A stretch of DNA of 64,000 bases. It comes from Suillus spraguei. Its lineage: Eukaryota > Basidiomycota > Agaricomycetes > Boletales > Suillaceae. This document shows, in pieces, positions 47,801 through 60,805 of this stretch (position 1 is its first letter; every line of letters starts with the position of its first letter). The notes beneath the pieces are model-generated. The model saw only the letters and a list, made by a program, of their open reading frames with translations. It was not told the origin of the DNA and made no database searches. A program made the translations under genes and the position numbers. The DNA is taken from positions 1 through 64,000 of the forward strand of contig JABCPU010000063.1 of assembly GCA_016800925.1 (NCBI GenBank). Direction: 5' to 3'.

Positions 47801-49057
47801 TCATATACATCTGTTCGGACATAAATCTTGTGTAAGGCACCCATGAGCATTAATCAGCTGCTCACCCCCATGACGACCTCTATTGACTGGTTCAGCCAAC
47901 GCACTGACAGCTCATGGCGCTCACGGAAATGCTTGCCCATTGGCAATACATCTCTCATTAGCACAAGCATCAAACGAGTGTCCTTCAGTACTTTGGTGAG
48001 CCTTGAAGATTTTGTGTCACTTTGTTTTGAAAATTGAGCTTCCAGTGCTTTCAATGCTCCAGCTTCCCCCTCCTCCTCAAACATGTCATGCATCTTGCGC
48101 AGGATTGATATCAAGTGTTCTTCCTGCGTCTCAGGGTAGACGTGCAGTGCCTGGTTGCGGCTTAAGTGATTTCCCAACTCGCTCTTGTTGTTGTCAATGA
48201 TATCTAGTGCATCATTCAGCGTACTGTATTGATCATCTTGACAGCCACCCACATCCAGTCCTGGTTCTTGATGGGACCTTTGCGATCTCAGTCCCATGTA
48301 GAACCAGGACTGGATGGGGAATTTCCCAGGCTATCACTGTGTCATTGACTTACTTTTGTCATACAGCGTAACTCCCCAAAACCCCAACCCTCTCAAGCGC
48401 CTCTGCACATCAGCCTCGAGTTTTTGTAGCTCCTCATGCACTTCCCTTTCTTCATCATTCAGTTCCCCCTTGTCCTGCAGCTGTTTCAACTGCTTCTTAA
48501 TTTGGAGTTGTTCATCAAAGTGAGTATTCTCCATCCTCTGCAGCGCAGCATATCGATGCTGACCACTTGCCAGGATAAGTGGCTCGTTGTCCTGAAACTT
48601 GACCTCCGCTATGGTGGTGAGATCATGCCAATCTCCTCCTAACTGCTGATTGGGGGAGATTCGTGCAGGCTCAACAATAATGGCCAATGTGTTTCCAGGT
48701 ACAAAAGCTTGGATTCCATTGGTCTTGAATGAGTCGAGCATTTTGTTGACCTCGGTTGATTTTTGCAGACGATCATTATACACACCAAACTTCAATGGAT
48801 TGTCGATCTGAAGTAAGTCAATTTTGCCTATTCCGATCTTGGCTTTCTCTAATGCAGCGTCCAGCTGTTGGATTTTGATTGCCCGCTCATCAAGCACTAT
48901 GGCCTCTGCTGGATGTCCATCTGTGCTATTGTCTTCTGTCGACTTCATAGGTGATTTCATGACATTCAATGAGCTCATCATATTTGTTGCATCATCATAG
49001 ATCACTCACAGAGCTAGCTTCATTGTTTTTTCCTTTTTCTTTTGCTTGGTGATCCAT
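44812..49057 (-). CDS. ParB-like (GQHR motif) protein 2, 12 exons, 1134 aa model
   Basis: Exons (minus): 49057-49010, 48942-48354, 48236-47866, 47810-47289, 47237-47097, 47047-46310, 46257-46117, 46049-45710, 45571-45548, 45413-45159, 45106-44984, 44924-44812. They total 3405 nt in frame with consensus donors. Residues about 60-160 contain NPLKFGVYNDR, PGNTLAIIV and ASGQHRYAALQ (HR near 145-146), the pattern of a ParB/sulfiredoxin-type nucleotide-binding or nuclease fold. A coiled-coil-like Glu/Lys segment and a long helical region follow, then a Lys-rich basic and an acidic tail (DEDDDE) suggesting nuclear location. It is a diverged paralogue of the gene at 13219-19615, but lacks the microexon linker and the 20-bp palindromes. 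Two introns (48237-48353, 45414-45547) carry another hairpin sequence. Function is unknown. Confidence 0.75.
45414..45547 (-). other. Hairpin-bearing intron, 134 nt
   Basis: GTAAGC donor and AAATTAG acceptor. It contains CCCATCCAGTCCCAGG followed by CTGGATGGGAC (short inverted repeat) and a separate AGAACCAGTACTGGATGG, a relative of the hairpin in intron 48237-48353. Confidence 0.7.
48237..48353 (-). other. Hairpin-bearing intron, 117 nt
   Basis: GTAAGT donor and TGTCAAG acceptor, phase 1. Two perfect 17-nt arms, CATCCAGTCCTGGTTCT at 48252-48268 and its reverse complement at 48300-48316, enclose a 31-nt loop. Confidence 0.75.
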
Positions 49058-49730
49058 GGCGTTATCGTTGAGAGCCGATCAATCAGTATGTGCTTACAGT
49101 TTCCACCTCTATCCTGCCCTAAAGTGCCTCATGTTCGATGATTCAAACGATATATTTATATCAACATTTAAATAATGTATCACCATATATGTTGTCTGCG
49201 AGACGTCTCTGGATGAAGAAAAATAAAGAAGTAAATAATAACCTATGACCCATTATTATTGTTCTCATTATCTGCATATTGAGAATTTTCTGTTCTTATT
49301 ACCTGCATCCAGATGCATCTATATGAGGAGGACATAACTGTTTTTCGATAGGTAGAGATCTTGTGGATTCAAAGATGTATGGCAACTGAATGAATTATCA
49401 AGCAAAGGCTATTATGGCTGTATATGGCTATACAGATATGACAACATATAAGACCTTGATATCAGTATCCGGTAACTGTCAACTCAATGTCTTAACAGCC
49501 AGAGATATGGTGACTTTATTACAATCCTGTGAAGTCAGAGCTCATTTAATGCAATCTCTTGACCTTGCTGTACCAAAGTCATTACATTTCTACTGTACTT
49601 AACTGTACTTTGGCATAACACTCGGCATGGCTGACACATACAACATCACATGATGTCACAATCACGTGATGTTGGTCGAATCCACTCTACCTTAAGAGGA
49701 TACAACTGTTCATGGGGTAGGTAAAAGATG
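49058..49730. other. AT-rich intergenic region
   Basis: Upstream of the ParB-like gene 2 start. AT-rich with no recognisable gene; it presumably includes that gene's promoter. Confidence 0.4.
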
Positions 49731-52195
49731 TATCATGGTACCAAATGGCACTGGACCTTGATGGGACTATGTGAGCTCCTATAGGACCATATATATATGC
49801 GCTGCAGGTACGAGATATATCAATGGTACCAAATAGAACTGACCTCGATGGGACTATGTGAGCCCATATAGGACCATATATATATGCGCTGCAGGTACGA
49901 GATATATCAATGGTACCAAATAGAACTGGACCTCGATGGGACTATGTGAGCCCATATAGGACCATATATATATGCGCTGCAGGTAAGAGATATATCATGG
50001 TACCAAATAGACCTCGACCTCGATGGGACTATGTGACCTCATATAGGACCATGCAATGCAGGTATGAGATATATCAATGGTATTACATAGAACTGGACCT
50101 CAATGCGACTACCTGACCTCATATAGGACCATATATATATGTGCTAGGGTAAGAGATATATCATGGTACCAAATGGCACTGGACCTCGATGGGACTATGT
50201 GAGCCCATATAGGACCATATATATATGCGCTGCAGCTAAGAGATATATCAATGGTACCAAATAGACCTCGACCTCGATGGGACTATGTGAGCCCATATAG
50301 GACCATATATATATGCGCTGCAGATAAGAGATATATCATGGTACCAACTAGACCTCGACCTCGATGGGACTATGTGACCTCATATAGGACCATATATATA
50401 TGCGCTGTAAGTAAAAGATATATCATGCTACCAAATGGCACTGGACCTCGATGGGACTATGTGAGCCCCTATAGGACCATATATATATGCGCTGCAGGTA
50501 CAAGATATATCAATGGTACCAAATAGACCTCGACCTCGATGGGACTATGTGAGCCCATATAGGACCATATATATATGCGCTGCAGATAAGAGACATATCA
50601 TGGTACCAAATAGACCTCGACCTTGATGGGACTATGTGACCTCATATAGGACCATATATATATGCGCTGTAAGTAAAAGATATATCATGCTACCAAATGG
50701 CACTGGACCTCGATGGGACTATGTGAGCCCCTATAGGACCATATATATATGCGCTGCAGGTACAAGATATATCAATGGTACCAAATAGACCTCGACCTCG
50801 ATGGGACTATGTGAGCCCATATAGGACCATATATATATGCGCTGCAGATAAGAGACATATCATGGTACCAAATAGACCTCGACCTTGATGGGACTATGTG
50901 ACCTCATATAGGACCATATATATATGCGCTGTAAGTAAAAGATATATCATGCTACCAAATGGCACTGGACCTCGATGGGACTATGTGAGCCCCTATAGGA
51001 CCATATATATATGCGCTGCAGGTACAAGATATATCAATGGTACCAAATAGACCTCGACCTCGATGGGACTATGTGAGCCCATATAGGACCATATATATAT
51101 GCGCTGCAGATAAGAGACATATCATGGTACCAAATAGACCTCGACCTCGATGGGACTATGTGACCTCATATAGGACCATATATATATGCGCTGTAAGTAA
51201 AAGATATATCATGCTACCAAATGGCACTGGACCTCGATGGGACTATGTGAGCCCATATAGGACCATATATATATGCGCTGCAGCTAAGAGATATATCAAT
51301 GGTACCAAATAGACCTCGACCTCGATGGGACTATGTGAGCCCATATAGGACCATATATATATGCGCTGCAGATAAGAGACATATCATGGTACCAAATAGA
51401 CCTCGACCTTGATGGGACTATGTGACCTCATATAGGACCATATATATATGCGCTGTAAGTAAAAGATATATCATGCTACCAAATGGCACTGGACCTCGAT
51501 GGGACTATGTGAGCCCCTATAGGACCATATATATATGCGCTGCAGGTACAAGATATATCAATGGTACCAAATAGACCTCGACCTCGATGGGACTATGTGA
51601 GCCCATATAGGACCATATATATATGCGCTGCAGATAAGAGACATATCATGGTACCAAATAGACCTCGACCTTGATGGGACTATGTGACCTCATATAGGAC
51701 CATATATATATGCGCTGTAAGTAAAAGATATATCATGGTACCAAATGGCACTGGACCTCGATGGGACTATGTGAGCCCCTATAGGACCATATATATATGC
51801 GCTGCAGGTACAAGATATATCAATGGTACCAAATAGACCTCGACCTCGATGGGACTATGTGAGCCCATATAGGACCATATATATATGCGCTGCAGATAAG
51901 AGACATATCATGGTACCAAATAGACCTCGACCTCGATGGGACTATGTGACCTCATATAGGACCATATATATATGCGCTGTAAGTAAAAGATATATCATGG
52001 TACCAAATAGAACTCGACCTCGATGGGACTATGTGAGCCCATATAGGGCCATATATATATGCGCTGCAGGTAACAGATATATCATGGTACCCTATGGCAC
52101 TGGACCTTGATGGGACTATATGAGTCCCTATAGGACCATATATATATGCGCCGCAGGTAAGAGATATATCATTGCACCAAATATGAATGGTTCTG
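49731..52195 (+). repeat. 87-bp minisatellite, left arm, with 262-bp higher-order repeat
   Basis: About 28 units of about 87 bp (TGGTACCAAAT, GGACTATGTGA, TATAGGACCATATATATATG). Between about 50251 and 52085 the units form a higher-order repeat of three variants, with starts at 50251, 50513, 50775, 51037, 51299, 51561 and 51823, exactly 262 bp apart. The right arm at 52800-53875 is the reverse complement. Open frames through the array are by-products of the 87-bp (29-codon) period. Confidence 0.9.
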
Positions 52196-52799
52196 CATGG
52201 GACTATATTATTACCTCATCTAGTTTCCTATCTATGAAGCCATATCTATATGTGTTAGAGATCACTACTCGCATTGAGATGTAGGCAATGTAGTCCTATC
52301 CAGAGCCAGCCCTATCTGACGCAATGATATATTTGTTACCTGCAGTGTGTAAACATATGATCCTATACAAGGCTCATCTAGAACCAGTCCCATCTGGTGC
52401 AACGATATATCTATTATTATTATTGTGCAGTGCAGATATCATCCGATATGAGGTGACATAGTCCCATCAAGGTCCAGTTCTATTTGGTACCAGTACCATG
52501 ATATATGTGTTGCACAATAACAAATATATCATTGCGCCAGATAGGACTGGTCCTGGATAAAGGTGGAGTCCTCAATAAATGTCACCTTGTATAGGACCAT
52601 ATGGATATGTGCTGCATATAATAGATATATCATATTGTGCCAGATAGGAGTGGTCCTGGATAATGTTGCCTTATATAGAATCCTATCTATATGTGCTGCA
52701 GCTATAAGATATATAATAGAACTGGACCTGGATGGCACTATGTGACCCTGTATAGGACAATATTTATATATGCTACAGGTAAGAGATATATACATATTT
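52196..52799. other. Spacer between inverted minisatellite arms
   Basis: Strongly diverged, partly inverted fragments of the 87-bp unit (CCTGGATAA and GGACCATATGGATATGTGC variants). No gene is seen. Confidence 0.6.
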
Positions 52800-53875
52800 G
52801 GTACCATGGTATATCTCTTAGCTGCAGCGCATATATATATGGTCCTATACAGGCTCACAAAGTCCCATCGAGGTCCAGTGCCATTTGGTACCATGATATA
52901 TCTCTTACCCTAGCACATATATATATGGTCCTATATGAGGTCAGGTAGTCACATCGAGGTCCAGTTCTATGTAATACCATTGATATATCTCATACCTGCA
53001 TTGCATGGTCCTATATGAGGTCACATAGTCCCATCGAGGTCCAGTTCTATTTGGTACCATTGATATAACTCGTACCTGCAGTGCATATATATATGGTCCT
53101 ATATGGGCTCACATAGTCCCATCGAGGTCGAGTTCTATTTGGTACCATGATATATCTCTTACCTGCAGCGCATATATATATGGTTCTATATGGGCTCACA
53201 TAGTCCCATCGAGGTCGACTTTTACTTACAGCGCATATATATATGGTCCTATATGAGGTCACATAGTCCCATCGAGGTCGAGGTCTAGTTGGTACCATGA
53301 TATATCTCTTATCTGCAGCGCATATATATATGGTCCTATATGGGCTCACATAGTCCCATCGAGGTCGAGGTCTAGTTGGTACCATGATATATCTCTTACC
53401 TGCAGCGCATATATATATGGTCCTATATGGGCTCACATAGTCCCATCGAGGTCGAGGTCTATTTGGTACCATTGATATATCTCTTAGCTGCAGCGCATAT
53501 ATATATGGTCCTATAGGGGCTCACATAGTCCCATCGAGGTCGAGGTCTATTTGGTACCATTGATATATCTCTTAGCTGTAGCGCATATATATATGGTCCT
53601 ATATGGGCTCACATAGTCCCATCGAGGTCCAGTGCCATTTGGTACCATGATATATCTCTTACCTGCAGCGCATATATATATGGTCCTATATGGGCTCACA
53701 TAGTCCCATCGAGGTCCAGTGCCATTTGGTACCATGATATATCTCTTGCCTGCAGCGCATATATATATGGTCCTATATGGGCTCACATAGTCCCATCGAG
53801 GTCCAGTGCCATTTGGTACCATGATATATCTCTTGCCTGCAGCGCATATATATATGGTCCTATATGAGGTGATAT
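52800..53875 (-). repeat. 87-bp minisatellite, right arm (inverted)
   Basis: About 12 units reading as the reverse complement of the left arm. With 49731-52195 it forms a large imperfect inverted repeat of about 4.1 kb. The strict 262-bp higher-order pattern of the left arm is not evident here. Confidence 0.9.
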
Positions 53876-54778
53876 AGCTCTATACCAACAGTGACTCTAT
53901 ATAACTCTACGCCAAAAAATGAGAACCCAACCTGAACCCAAACCCAACCCACTTGCAAAAACCCTCTAAAATACGCTATACACTATACAATGCACTGAAT
54001 CCGATACATGTACAGTACGATACGCTATACAGGACGCTATTCAGTACGCTATTCAGTACAATAGATATAGGGTTATTCAGATTCAACAGTTCGGAAAGGC
54101 GTTAATTGCTGACAAGGCAGCCATTATATAGTGAACGACTACATAATTTAAACTCCGCCGGAGAATTCCCGATGCGCCCGACACGACACAACGTGTATGT
54201 TTACATAATAGCTGGGTTTCAATTGCAATAGTCATTCTCTATATTACAGTGGGCGTTCGCCAAAATGACTCCTTTTCCGACCACCCACTCCTAATTACAA
54301 TGAGCGTGAATAGTGTATATACGTAGCGGGCGATGGACTAGTACTAGAGTCTATCACTTATTTCATTATATTCCGCATCAAATGCGCTTTTGTAAGTTAT
54401 TTGTTAGCGGGCGAGCAGGACTTGGACCACTCAGTAGTCAGTACTTGGCCCAGAGTCAGAAACAAAAACCGGGCTATCATGGGTCCACCAATCATTGTTT
54501 CATGTTTCAAATCCACAATTCTGCAAATAATAATATTCACAGTCCACACGTAAGCTAGTCCACAATTAGTCGTTCACTACAAATACTGATCTTGCGCCTC
54601 GATGGTTTTCTTTCCATTACCACTACCTCGACACGACATAACAAGCACGAATAGCAAATCTTCCAACGTTACATAGTGTAGACTTTTCGTAGGCACATAC
54701 TCATTGAACACAGTGCGTAATTTGTCAAGTTCGTTGTGTAATGCTGCTAAATCAATTATGTAGAACTAGTACAGAACG
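53876..54778. other. Intergenic region upstream of the Spt5-like gene
   Basis: No gene is recognised. Near 53990-54070 there are short degenerate ACGCTATTCAGTAC-like repeats. The right end should contain the promoter of the gene starting at 54779. Confidence 0.4.
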
Positions 54779-57700
54779 ATGTCCAAACGCGCTGCATCAG
54801 ATGATGACACGCCTTCCGCGAAGCGCATGAGAACCGATGAAGGTAAGTAATGATAAGGTGTTGTCGATATTGTTGTTTACGCGTATCGCAGGGAGTCAGA
54901 CAGCACCTCTGAACGATGAACATGCCTGGAGAATTATGGAGGACTTCCTCACTACCGACATGACATATCCTAAGATGGAGGAAGTTTTTCTATCGTACCT
55001 GGGAGATCGATATGCTGAAGGCGAATGGAAGGAAGCCCGAGATGCATTATTCTCCGGCGACGGTGACGACAATGTCGCCTTAGAAAACCTTCGCGCCGTA
55101 AAGGCGAAGCACATATCCATATCTCCGGCCTCTTGTGCGCCCAAAGATCATTCTGTCACGGACAGGCGATTGTCCCAGGCGCGCGTTCGACCTACGCGCA
55201 GACCAGCTAAAGTAAGTGAAATGTTATGATATCTTTATCTATATTCACATAACATTTGCAGTCAAAAAATCCCTATCTCGATTTGTACGCAGGAGAAGAT
55301 AATGAGGAGGAAGAGGAGGAAGAGGAGGAAGAGGAGGATAGCGCCGACGAGAGTCGCTCCAAATCGCGGAGTGTTACATGCTTGCCAGGATCCTCATCGG
55401 CCACGAGGTTCGCTGCGGTTATCGATGGTCTCGCCAATAGAATTGAAGATACACGGCGTAACGCATCTCAAGATCACCGGCCTCTTCCCCCAATATCTGA
55501 CTTGATTACTTCGGCTCTATCGAAAGATGGGAGGATGTATCTAGTTCATGTCCACCGTAAGTCATTCTAAAGACGTAATTTATCATTCATCACTCATCAA
55601 TCACAGGAAATGTCACAGACTTCATTGCTCAACACCTTCGGAAGAAGAACTTCCGCGTCACAGTGTCGGCTTGGCTAGCAGGTCAGATTTACGTGGTGGC
55701 GGACAGTTCTAAGACCATCGCCGATGCCCTTCCTTTCTCACTTTACCTCGCCGTAAAAAAATACGTCATTGTATCGGATGAGGAACGTCAAGTGGTCGAG
55801 CGGTCCTGTAGAAAACTCCCCAACCCAGCGTGGGTGAGATTCAAGCATGACAAGTACAAGGGCGACATAGCCCAAGTCTTCGATTCGAACTTACCGAACG
55901 ATATGGTCGCAGTCTTGGTTCCCCCACGAGAGTTTCCCTATCCCATGCCTCGGGGATCTCGCTCACTACTCGACCGATCTCGCCTTCCGAATGGGGACGC
56001 GGTCTCCGACATTAATCGCGGTGAGGAAGTCATAGGATGGACATACAAGGGAGAGAAATATTACATGGGCCTCCTACTCAAGACTGTTCACCGTGATCGT
56101 CTAGAACTTGTCGTTTGTCCTCATGCCGATGACATTCGGCTCCACCTACAATCTGGGTGGGGCCAACCCTTCCTCAAGAAAACTGTGGTTATGTTCTCTA
56201 TGCAGTTCTTGCGCACAGGCGATTGGGTTAGAATTGTCAGAGGAGACCTCAGTTCAGAGACCGGTCAAGTCATCTCGACAGATCATCCTGCTAATTCTGC
56301 TACCTTGGAGTTGACCTTGAGTGGTCGCCGAAAGGAAGTCGACATCCGATTAGATGACATTGATCGCGTTTTTCGGGTTGGCGATACAGTTCAAGTGATA
56401 GCAGGTCCATACTTGGGCGTGGAAGGGCACATTATTCAGATGGCAGATGATACATTTCGCCTTTGTCAGCACGCCTCGAAGGAAGAGGTAAATGTCTCAT
56501 CATTCTCAAAAAATACTGTCTGACACAACGCACAGTTAGAAGTTTCCAAATACTACCTAGATCGTCGCCCGCTCAGTCACACCCTGCAAGCACGGCTGCC
56601 AACTCAGCAATTTTTCAAGCCCCCCCCTGATATTGATGCCATTCAAATTGGTGACTCCGTGAATGTGCTTGTTGGGGAGCACATGGGGAAAACTGGCGTC
56701 GTGCGCTGGCTCTCCAAAGGAGGGAACTATTTGTGGTTTCAGGATGGATCGCTGATTATTCCAGTTCCCATTGTAGCTGCTCAGCGAATCCCCAACCTCC
56801 AAACTCTGCAGTTTACGCAAGACAGAGGTTATGATGTCAGGCCTGGAGATGTTGTGAGAGTCGCCCGTGGTCCAGAGTATACGACAAAAGGCGTCGTTCG
56901 AAGGGTTGACTTTATAAACGCTCACTTAACCCTACTCTCTGAGATTGATCACTCACTAGTTAGTAATTTTAATGATTCGCCTCGTGCATGTCTAACTATG
57001 ATTTCTGACAGGTCGATGTGCCCATCGGATTCGTGATCAAATTACAAAATGCCAGCTTAGATTCCTTCAAAAAAGACATCGGGCAAGAAGTTTTCATTAT
57101 TGGCGGTGATCGCAAGGGCTACCGAGCCACGCTGTACAGTTTCTCATCTGAGACTTGCACCGTTGCCATCCATGGGCAGCAGCGCACCACGATTCAACTC
57201 AAGGATGTTGTTACTAGGTAAGCAACACGTACATATATGTGCGAATTAATTCTAAGTGTATTCAGGTATGGAATGAGGTTGAACGGCATCATGCTCGAAG
57301 GAACCGAGATGTTATCTTTCTGCGAGATACGCAGAAAATCGTACTTGGCCCCACCACCTCGAAGCGTCACCCCTCCTCCTGAAAAGATCCATTCCAGCTC
57401 GTCAGCTTCCACCATAGACAAGGCATCATCCGCGTGGACCACCTGGACCAGCAGCTCTGAGGATATTGTCACGGCAGGCAACCCTTCTAGCCTCAGTCCC
57501 TCACAGGCTGCTGCGCCCGACCCCTGGAGTGTCAATATCAACGACGTGCTGGATGGCACCGATGGAGGAGAGAAACCGAAAGAGAGTGAGTTCTTCAACA
57601 AATCGTCACAGCATTCCCACTTATTTCATTCTAGCCCCGCTAGCTTGGCTGATGAACAAGGAATTTTCCTACACATTCACAACCTATCACACGATGTTGA

Positions 57701-58080
57701 AAGTCTCGCCCTCTTTCATGCGAGGCAGGCTACACAATCGATTCGTGTCAACAGCTTGTCCTGACCCCTTCCTCGGCCTTAACGGACCAGCCCCCGAGGG
57801 TTGTGTTGCGGTATTCTGCTCATCGAATGGTGCAGGTGCTGCAATCCAGCACTATCATATACCTGCGACAGATCTTAGCCCAGCCCCCCCACGCAAAAAG
57901 AACCAACAATGTATTGTTCTAGACGGCATTTATCGCGGTTCTGTTTGCAATGTAGCTAAGTGTCACCTCAAGAAGAACACAGCTGATATTGCAATTTCTC
58001 CTTCAACCGTTGTCAATATGCGGTTTGATCAAATTTGTCTTGTAGAACAGTCACGTCTTACCATGCACCCCACTAGATGA
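54779..58080 (+). CDS. Spt5-like NGN/KOW-domain protein, 8 exons, 984 aa model
   Basis: Exons 54779-54842, 54892-55211, 55262-55556, 55607-56487, 56536-56958, 57012-57217, 57266-57585, 57635-58080; introns 48-53 nt, total 2955 nt in frame. After a short N-terminus there is a Glu-rich tract (about residues 140-150). An NGN-like segment (GRMYLVHVHRNVTDFIAQHL through LAVKKYVIV) follows at about 213-285, and then several KOW-type motifs: WVRFKHDKYKGDIAQV near 302, WVRIVRGDLSSETGQV, VQVIAGPYLGVEGHI, VNVLVGEHMGKTGVV, VVRVARGPEYTTKGVV. This is the architecture of the transcription elongation factor Spt5 (DSIF), but sequence and C-terminus are divergent and no CTR hexapeptide repeats are visible. It is most likely a subtelomeric paralogue, not the essential gene. 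Introns lack the palindrome. Confidence 0.8.
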
Positions 58081-58158
58081 ACGTCATACACTCTACGTCA
58101 TGTACTCTACGTCATACACGCTCCGGGAAAATCCGGACTGAGTTCCATTTCCGTTCTC

Positions 58159-58166
58159 TATATAAA
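58159..58166 (+). promoter_or_regulatory. TATA box candidate of the FunK1 kinase gene
   Basis: TATATAAA lies 152 bp before the kinase ATG and 79 bp after the stop of the preceding Spt5-like gene. Confidence 0.5.
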
Positions 58167-58317
58167 CCTCGTCTTGTTGTATTTGTAACCCTTTTTCCTG
58201 TTACTATACCATTACTGTAGGCGCGCACTTGTGAAAGCGGTCCGGTTTTTTGCCGTTACCATATACCCATATACCAGTACATACACTTGACCATACATAC
58301 TTATATTATTCAATATC

Positions 58318-60805
58318 ATGATCCTTAGTCGCGACATAGGCGGCTCTGACGGGACTGTTGCTACTGTAGTCCACCCTGATAGCTCTACAGGGATCATAAG
58401 CCCTGCTGCAGCACCAATACTAGAACAGCCTGCTGCGCTTGCCTCGTCACTGGCTATCACTGACACTCCCATCAAACGGGAAAGTTCCACATTACTACCC
58501 TTCACGACCCTGTCACGATGTCGAGTCGATACGCTTAACTCCATGGGAAAGGAGATGCAGGATTATATCGTTGGCCCGATGCCGGTAGAGGACTTCATCG
58601 ACAAATTCCTACCGAACCCTGGAGATAATGACATCTCGGACTTCACTTCGCGCTTCGCTTCGGCCTCAGAATCCGATGTGTTCAACTTGCGATCAATTCA
58701 AAGAGAGCAGGACGTTTACCAACCATTCGTAAGTCACCTTGCACTTATAATATTGAGATTTTTGACAGTCTTAAGTGCAGATTAACGGCATGCAAGAATT
58801 CGCCCCTCAATTATCGTTTGTGAACACTTCGAAACATGCAGATACGAAGAACTGCGCATCATTTACGTTCAATGTCATGCCGGACGTATGCGTATACGCC
58901 GATGGAACATCTGACGGCTGTGATATCACCAAAGCCGAAGTACACATCGAATTCAAGTGGAATGATGCTCTCGACGCATTCAGCAAAAATCCTGGAGTCA
59001 ATAATCCTATTGTTTCTCAGACTGACAAGGCATTTGATACACTCGGTCAAATAACGAGCTATGCTGCCGCTCAGCTCGGTGCTCAATATCGTACCCATTT
59101 ATTCTCCGTCCTCGTCATTCGTAACCGTGCTCGTCTCATCAGATGGGATAGGGAGGGAGCTATCGTCACGAACGCCTTCGATTACCAGCACGAACCTCAC
59201 TTGGCCGATTTCTTTTATCGTTTCGCACGAGCATCGCCTGCACTGCGTGGTGTCGATACTTCCGTAACGCTAGCTAGCGACGAAGAAGCTACCCTCGCAA
59301 GGACAGCGTTAAAACTTGCCCCTACCATACGCATGTTCAAAGTTGCGGTCCCTCGGGATCCAGCTGACGAAAACTCTGGCTGGTTGACGCTCATTATTCC
59401 CCAACCTGTTGCAAAAGGTTATCCGCTTGTTGGCCGTTGGACTCGCACGTGCCCTGCGTTTGACATCCTCAACAAGACGGTTGTGATGTTCAAGGACTCT
59501 TGGCGCGTGTCGATCAAGGATGTTCTCCCGGAAGGCGAAACTTACAGACTATTAAAGTTAAAGAAAGTTCGCAATGTCGCGACATGTATCGCATTCCACG
59601 ATGTAATCCACCCTGTCCCCCAGCAAAACACCCAGACCGTCAAGTTTAGGAACGCCAAATGGGCGTGCCCTAACCAAGCTGTCACTCCTCACACTCTTCA
59701 CCGCCTGGTTCTCGATATCGTGGGTGAGAAGTTAACTGACTTCGAGAGCTCTCGTCAACTTGTTCAGTCTGTTCGTGACGCATTGGTTGGTATGTATTTT
59801 TGACCTTGAAGCCTCGCATATTATCTGATGTCCCTACTATCCAGCCCATCACGATGCATTTGAAAATGCAAAAATATTACACCGAGATCTGAGCGTCGGG
59901 AATATCGTCATCTACCGAGGGAAGGGGTTCCTTATCGATTGGGACTTAGCAAAGCTACTTATTATTCAGGGTCCTCGACAGACGACCCGTACGGTATGTT
60001 CATCTTACGCTCAAACTCATATTGCACTGATTTCGCTGATTCTTAGGGAACCTGGCAGTTTATGTCCGCTCACCTCGTCAAAAACATCGACGCCGTCCAT
60101 GGTGTCGAGGATGACCTAGAGTCCAGTCTCTATGTCGTTCTGTGGACGGCCTTGATGTTCAAGGAGAGCTACATGAGTTCCGTTGATCGGACACAGTTTA
60201 TATTGCAGGTTTTCGATGCTGATCCGCTACTGGGGTCCGGAGGATCCGCGAAATCGAATTGGCTCATCGCAAGAACTGATCTTCCGCGGGATATATTCGT
60301 CGACTGCAAACCGCTCGACAATGTCGTTCTTGAACTCGCGCAGTTCTTTTCGCATCGATACTTCGTGGTCTCCCCTGAGGCACAGGAGACGCTTGTACAA
60401 TTGCGGCTCTCGTTGGACGGATGTTTTGACGACGAAGCTGGGCCTGCGCCCACGGCTGTACAGCGGAGGATTATAGATGCTGCAAAAAAAGTCCTGTTGG
60501 AGTCGGTTGCCTACCAGAAGGAGATGGGGATGAAGAAACTGCAATCACACGAGGCCGTCATCGATATCTACAACAAACACCTTGAATCACCCGGCTGGCC
60601 TGATAAGGATGCTGCTGTACTGCGAAAACTGCATCCGATTGACAAACCCAACGGACGTCGTATGTATACGAAGTCACTGTGCGCCTCGCAGGACGTGACG
60701 GGACAGCTCACACCCGCTAGCAAGAAACGTAGGAGGGATTCAGAGGGTAACGCTGAGACCCTCAGTAATCTTGATCTAGAAAATCTTGCCTCCTTCAACC
60801 AATGA
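58318..60805 (+). CDS. Fungal-type protein kinase (FunK1 family), 4 exons, 775 aa model
   Basis: Exons 58318-58728, 58781-59789, 59845-59993, 60047-60805; introns 52, 55 and 53 nt; total 2328 nt in frame. The catalytic loop HRDLSVGN lies at residues 486-493 (D488, N493), followed by the metal-binding LIDWDLA at 503-509 in place of DFG, the form typical of FunK1 kinases. GTWQFMSAHLV forms the activation-segment end, as in APE regions of this family, and EDDLESSLYVVLWT follows. A long N-terminal FunK1 region (about 1-470) and a basic C-terminal tail (KKRRRDSEG) are present. FunK1 kinases are strongly expanded in agaricomycetes; substrates are unknown. It lies in the same orientation as, and 237 bp after, the Spt5-like gene. 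Confidence 0.88.

Noticed and set aside
49910..53822. Tandem open frames with PRWDYVSPYRTIYIC repeats
   Set aside because: A consequence of the 87-bp period being divisible by three; frames are closed by the extra base in each 262-bp block and no start or promoter context is seen.
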